From the NCBI GenBank assembly GCA_024195265.1, contig JAJLRJ010000004.1:43243068-43307067 (forward strand): 64,000 nucleotides of DNA, in the 5' to 3' direction. Under the pieces are notes generated by a model that was not told the DNA's origin, did not search any database, and saw only the letters and a program-made list of their open reading frames with translations. Below, in pieces: positions 58,290 to 64,000 of the stretch (the first letter of the stretch is position 1; each line of letters begins with the position of its first letter). Position numbers and translations under genes: made by a program. The DNA is from Dendrophyllia cribrosa (taxonomy: Eukaryota > Cnidaria > Anthozoa > Scleractinia > Dendrophylliidae).

Positions 58290-61200
58290 CCCTCCTATAA
58301 CGACCCTTCTCGTATTATCCCCCCTCCTATAATGACTCTCCTCGTAGTATCCCCCCTCCTATAATGACTCTCCTCGTAGTATCCCCCTCCTATAACGACC
58401 CTCCTTGTAATATCCCCCCTCCTATAATGGGCCTCATTATAGTGTCTCCTCACCACTATAATGACCCTCCTCGTAGTATCCCCCTCCTATAATGACCCTC
58501 CTCATAGTATCCCCCCTCCTATAATGACCCTCCTCATAGTATCCCTCCTCCTATAATGACCCTCCTCATAGTATCCCCCCTACTATAATGACCCTCCTCA
58601 TAGTATCCCTCCTCCTATAATGACCCTTCTCATAGTATCCCTCCTCCTATAATGACCCTCCTCATAGTATCCCCCCTACTATAATGACCCTCCTCATAGT
58701 ATCCCCCCTCATATAATGACCCTCCTCATAGTCTCTCCCTCCTATAATGACCATCCTCATAGTATCCCCTCACCACTATAATGACCCTCCTCATAGTCTC
58801 CCCTCACCACTATAATGACCTTCCTCATAGTCTCCCCCTCCAATAATGACCCTCCTCGTAGTATCCCCCCACCTATAATGACCCTCCTCATAGTATCCCC
58901 CCTCCTATAATGACCCTCCTCATAGTATCCCTCCTCCTATAATGACCCTCCTCATAGTATCCCCCCTACTATAATGACCCTCCTCGTAGTATCCCCCTCC
59001 TATAATGACCCTCCTCATAGTATCCCTCCTCCTATAATGACCCTCCTCATAGTATCCGCCCTTCTATAATGACCCTCCTCATAGTCTCTCCCTCCTATAA
59101 TGACCATCCTCATAGTATCCCCTCACCACTATAATGACCCTCCTCATAGTCTCCCCTCACCACTATAATGACCCTCCTCATAGTCTCCCCCTCCTATAAT
59201 GACCCTCCTCGTAGTATCCCCCACCTATAATGACCCTCCTCATAGTCTCCCCCTCCTATAATGACCCTCCTCATAATTATTATCCCCCTCCTATAATGAC
59301 CCTCCTCGTAGTATCCCCCCAACTATAATGACCCTCCTCATAATTATTATCCCCCTCCTATAATGACCCTCCTCATAATTATTATCCCCCTCCTATAATG
59401 ACCCTCCTCGTAGTATCCCCCCAACTATAATGACCCTCCTCATAATTATTATCCCCCTCCTATAATGACCATCCTCATAATTATTATCCCCCTCCTATAA
59501 TGACCCTCCTCATAATTATTATCCCCCTCATATAATGACCCTCCTCGTAGTATCCCCCCAACTATAATGACCCTCCTCATAGTCTCCCCCTCCTATAATG
59601 ACCCTCTTCATAATTACTATCCTCCTCCTATAATGATCCTCCTCGTAGTCTCCCCCTCCTATAATGACCCTCCTCGTAGTCTCCCCCTCCTATAATGACC
59701 CTCCTCGTAGTATCCCCCCACCTATAATGACCCTCCTCATAGTCTCCCCCTCCCATAATGACCCTCCTCATAATTATTATCCCCCTCCTATAATGACCAT
59801 CCTCATAGTATCCCTCTCCTATAATACCCCTCCTCATAGTCTCCCCCTCCTATAATGACCCTCCTCATAATTATTATCCCCCTCCTATAATGACCATCCT
59901 CATAGTATCCCCCTCCTATAATACCCCTCCTCATAGTCTCCCCCTCCTATAATGACCCTCCTCATAATTATTATCCCCCTCCTATAATGACCATCCTCAT
60001 AATTATTATCACCCTCCTATAATACCCCTCCTCATAGTATCCCCCCTCATATAATGACCCTCCTCATAGTATCCCCCCTCCTATAATGACCCTCCTCATA
60101 GTATCCCCCCTCCTATAATGACCCTCCTCATAGTCTCCCCCTCCTATAATGACCCTCCTCATAGTCTCCCCCTCCTATAATGACCCTCCTCATAGTATCC
60201 CCCCTCCTATAATGACCCTCCTCATAGTCTCCCCCTACTATAATGACCCTCCTCATAGTAACCCCCTCTTATAATGACCCTCCTCATAGTAACCCCCTAC
60301 TATAATGACCCTCCTCATAGTAACCCCCTACTATAATGACCCTCCTCATAGTAACCCCCTACTATAATGACCCTCCTCATAGTATCCCCCCTCATATAAT
60401 GACCCTCCTCATAGTATCCCCCCTCATATAATGACCCTCCTCATAGTATCCCCCCTCCTATAATGACCCTCCTCATAGTATCCCCCTCATATAATGACCC
60501 TCCTCATAGTCTCCCCCTCCTATAATGACCCTCCTCATAATTATTATCCCCCTCCTATAATCACCCTCCTCATAGTATCCCCCCTCATATAATGACCCTC
60601 CTCATAGTCTTCCCCTCCTATTATGACCCTCCTCATAATTATTATCCCCCTCCTATAATGACCCTCCTCATAGTCTTCCCCTCCTTTAATGACCCTCCTC
60701 ATAGTATCCCGCTCATATAATCACCCTCCTCATAGTCTCCCCCTCCTATAATGACCCTCCTCATAGTATCCCCCTCCTATAATGACCCTCCTCATAATTA
60801 TTATCCCCCTCATATAATGACCCTCCTCATAGTATCCCCCTCCTATAATGACCCTCCTCATAGTATCCCCCCCATATAATCACCCTCCTCATAGTATCCC
60901 CCCTCATATAATGACCCTCCTCATAGTCTTCCCCTCCTATTATGACCCTCCTCATAATTATTATCCCCCTCCTATAATGACCCTCCTCATAGTATCCCCC
61001 TCATATAATGACCCTCCTCATAGTCTCCCCCTCATATAATCACCCTCCTCATAGTAACCCCCTACTATAATGACCCTCCTCATAGTAACCCCCTACTATA
61101 ATGACCCTCCTCATAGTAACCCCCTACTATAATGACCCTCCTCATAGTATCCCCCTCCTATAATGACCCTCCTCATAGTCTCCCCCCTCATATAATGACC

Positions 61201-63535
61201 CTCCTCATAGTATCCCCCCCATATAATCACCCTCCTCATAGTATCCCCCCTCATATAATGACCCTCCTCATAGTCTTCCCCTCCTATTATGACCCTCCTC
61301 ATAATTATTATCCCCCTCCTATAATGACCCTCCTCATAGTATCCCCCTCATATAATGACCCTCCTCATAGTCTCCCCCTCCTATGATGACCCTCCTCATA
61401 ATTATTATCCCCCTCCTATAATCACCCTCCTCATAGTATCCCCCCTCATATAATGACCCTCCTCATAGTCTTCCCCTCCTATTATGACCCTCCTCATAAC
61501 TATTATCCCCCTCCTATAATGACCCTCCTCATAGTCTTCCCCTCCTTTAATGACCCTCCTCATAGTATCCCGCTCATATAATCACCCTCCTCATAGTCTC
61601 CCCCTCCTATAATGACCCTCCTCATAGTATCCCCCTCCTATAATGACCCTCCTCATAATTATTATCCCCCTCATATAATGACCCTCCTCATAGTATCCCC
61701 CTCCTATAATGACCCTCCTCATAGTATCCCCCCCATATAATCACCCTCCTCATAGTATCCCCCCTCATATAATGACCCTCCTCATAGTCTTCCCCTCCTA
61801 TTATGACCCTCCTCATAATTATTATCCCCCTCCTATAATGACCCTCCTCATAGTATCCCCCTCATATAATGACCCTCCTCATAGTCTCCCCCTCATATAA
61901 TCACCCTCCTCATAGTAACCCCCTACTATAATGACCCTCCTCATAGTAACCCCCTACTATAATGACCCTCCTCATAGTAACCCCCTACTATAATGACCCT
62001 CCTCATAGTATCCCCCTCCTATAATGACCCTCCTCATAGTCTCCCCCCTCATATAATGACCCTCCTCATAGTATCCCCCCTCCTATAATGACCCTCCTCG
62101 TAGTATCCCCCTCATATAATGACCCTCCTCATAGTCTCCCCCTCCTATAATGACCCTCCTCATAATTATTATCCCCCTCCTATAATGACCCTCCTCGTAG
62201 TATCCCCCCTCATATAATGACTCTCCTCATAGTCTTCCCCTCCTATTATGACCCTCCTCATAATTATTATCCCCCTCCTATAATGACCCTCCTCGTAGTA
62301 TCCCCCCTCCTATAATGACCCTCCTCATAGTATCCCCCTCATATAATGACCCTCCTCATAGTCTCCCCCTCCTATAATGACCCTCCTCATAATTATTATC
62401 CCCCTCCTATAATCACCCTCCTCATAGTATCCCCCCTCATATAATGACCCTCCTCATAGTCTTCCCCTCCTATAATGACCCTCCTCATAATTATTATCCC
62501 CCTCCTATAATCACCCTCCTCATAGTATCCCCCCTCATATAATGACCCTCCTCATAGTCTTCCCCTCCTATTATGACCCTCCTCATAATTATTATCCCCC
62601 TCCTATAATGACCCTCCTCATAGTCTCCCCCTCCTATAATGACCCTCCTCATAGTATCCCCCTCATATAATCACCCTCCTCATAGTCTCCCCCTCCTATA
62701 ATGATCCTCCTCATAGTATCCCCCTCCTATAATGACCCTCCTCATAATTATTATCCCCCTCCTATAATGACCATCCTCATAATTATTATCCCCCTCCTAT
62801 AATACTCTCCTTATAGTATCCCCCCTCATATAATCACCCTCCTCATAGTATCCCCCTCCTATAATGACCCTCCTCATAGTCTCCCCCTCATATAATCACC
62901 CTCCTCATAGTCTCCCCCTCCTGTAATGACCCTCCTCATAGTATCCCCCTCATATAATGACCCTCCTCATAGTCTCCCCCTCATATAATCACCCTCCTCA
63001 TAGTCTCCCCCTCCTATAATGACCCTCCTCATAGTATCCCCCTTCTATAATGACCCTCCTCATAATTATTATCCCCCTCATATAATGACCCTCCTCATAG
63101 TATCCCCCCTCCTATAATGACCCTTCTCATAGTTTCCTTCCTCATATAATCACCCTCCTCATAGTATCCCCTCCTATAATGACCCTCCTCATAGTCTCCC
63201 CCTCCTATAATGACCCTCCTCATAATTATTATCCCCCTCTTATAATGACCCTCCTCATAGTATCCCCCTCATATAATGACCCTCCTCATAGTCTCCCCCT
63301 CATGAAATCACCCTCCTCATAGTCTCCCCCTCCTATAATGACCCTCCTCATAGTATCCCCCCTCATATAATGACCCTCCTCATAATTATTATCCCCCTCC
63401 TATAATGACCCTCCTCATAGTATCCCCCCTCCTATGATGACCCTCCTCATAGTATCCCTCCTCATATAATGACCCTCCTCATAATTATTATCCCCCCTCC
63501 TATAATGACCCTCCTCATAATATCCCTCCTCCTAA
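58290..63535. repeat. 30-33-bp C-rich minisatellite, block 2 (~5.2 kb)
   Basis: Units are built on CCTCCTCATAGTATCCCCC followed by TCCTATAATGAC, with variants ending in ATAATTATTATC, AGTCTCC, AGTAACC and CATATAATCAC. Unit length varies, so frames are broken more often than in block 1. Longer-period copies occur: the stretch around 60,683 reappears 861 bp on at about 61,544. It is related to block 1 in sequence and orientation. Confidence 0.95.
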
Positions 63536-64000
63536 TATATTTAGATAGGCTGAGCCTATAACAGCGTCGCTCTCTGAACAGAAAGCCGATAATAAATTGA
63601 AGTCCAGGCTATTTTTCAATTTTAGCAATTCTCAAAAACAGACTTACGCGACCGTCTTCACAGTACATTTAGACCGAACAAAAGTTCACAAAAACAACTT
63701 TTTGTGAACTCTCCGTCTAGATACTAGTAAGACTAATTTCCAAACAAAATACATCTGTTGCTTATCAAAAATTGTCCGAGAAACTGATTTGGAAATCAAA
63801 ATTGCAAAAAATACACAAACATATTTGCATAAGGCCACGCGAGTGAAGTTTAGAACTATAAAATCGAAGTCTTGTTTTGTTTACATAAAATCGCTTTTCA
63901 ACCTATGTAATGAATGAAAAAACACATAAAAATGGACAACACAATCTTCTTTCGAAAAATTTTATTCAAATCTCCATAAGTTTATGTTTAAAAGCAAAAC
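63536..64000. other. AT-rich end of window, no gene recognised
   Basis: Unique AT-rich sequence after the satellite; no frame or motif supports a gene. Confidence 0.4.
63683..63710. repeat. 12-bp stem hairpin
   Basis: AGTTCACAAAAA (63,683-63,694) pairs exactly with TTTTTGTGAACT (63,699-63,710) round a CAAC loop. Flanking TTTAGACCG and CGTCTAGA extend it imperfectly. It may be a small MITE relic. Confidence 0.6.

Noticed and set aside
55515..63535. CRISPR-like array
   Set aside because: Units are contiguous with no unique spacers, there are no cas genes, and the window is eukaryotic.
63536..64000. Telomeric repeats after the minisatellite
   Set aside because: No TTAGGG-type tandem is present.

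Overview
This is a eukaryotic nuclear window, most likely from an anthozoan cnidarian (probably a stony coral). The evidence is AT-rich intron-bearing DNA, GT-AG introns, an extracellular discoidin/thrombospondin-repeat architecture common in corals, and many short transposable-element relics. The organism call is an inference from gene and repeat style.

Left flank (1-15,517): I find no convincing host gene. It is a graveyard of mobile DNA. It holds a 1.67-kb DNA transposon with inverted termini (973-2,643), a 50-bp palindrome (3,848-3,897), three 5'-truncated non-LTR retrotransposon 3' ends (about 4,063-4,517, 11,556-12,760, and 13,214-13,660 on the minus strand), a tRNA-derived SINE (about 7,668-7,870), a decayed Ty3/gypsy pol in two pieces (about 9,930-10,140 and 10,830-11,490) and a 536-bp MITE nested in a LINE tail (12,097-12,632).

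Centre (15,518-54,923): one plus-strand gene fills about 39 kb. By my splice reconstruction it has 69 coding exons: a signal-peptide exon, 32 F5/8 type C (discoidin) domains each split over two exons of 329 and 139 nt, and four thrombospondin type-1 (TSP1) exons of 177 nt. Every module boundary is phase 1-1, so modules can be added or lost without breaking the frame. The predicted product is about 5,249 residues, secreted, and adhesive or lectin-like. Thirty of the 32 discoidin modules lie in a strict 1,136-bp tandem array with no indels, introns included. Shared variants show nested higher-order repeats, including a 7-unit (7,952-bp) duplication whose two copies differ at only a few bases I could spot. 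The array is therefore very young and driven by unequal exchange. The outermost domains have diverged. A small MITE ends 28 bp before the first TSP1 exon.

Right flank (55,515-63,535): two blocks of C-rich minisatellite (33-bp units, then 30-33-bp units) are separated by about 1.1 kb. That spacer holds an inverted-repeat remnant of a GIY-YIG-encoding, Penelope-like retroelement and a pogo-like terminus. The last 460 bases are AT-rich with one hairpin. The most striking content is the giant discoidin-array gene: a tandemly expanding extracellular recognition protein next to unstable minisatellites.
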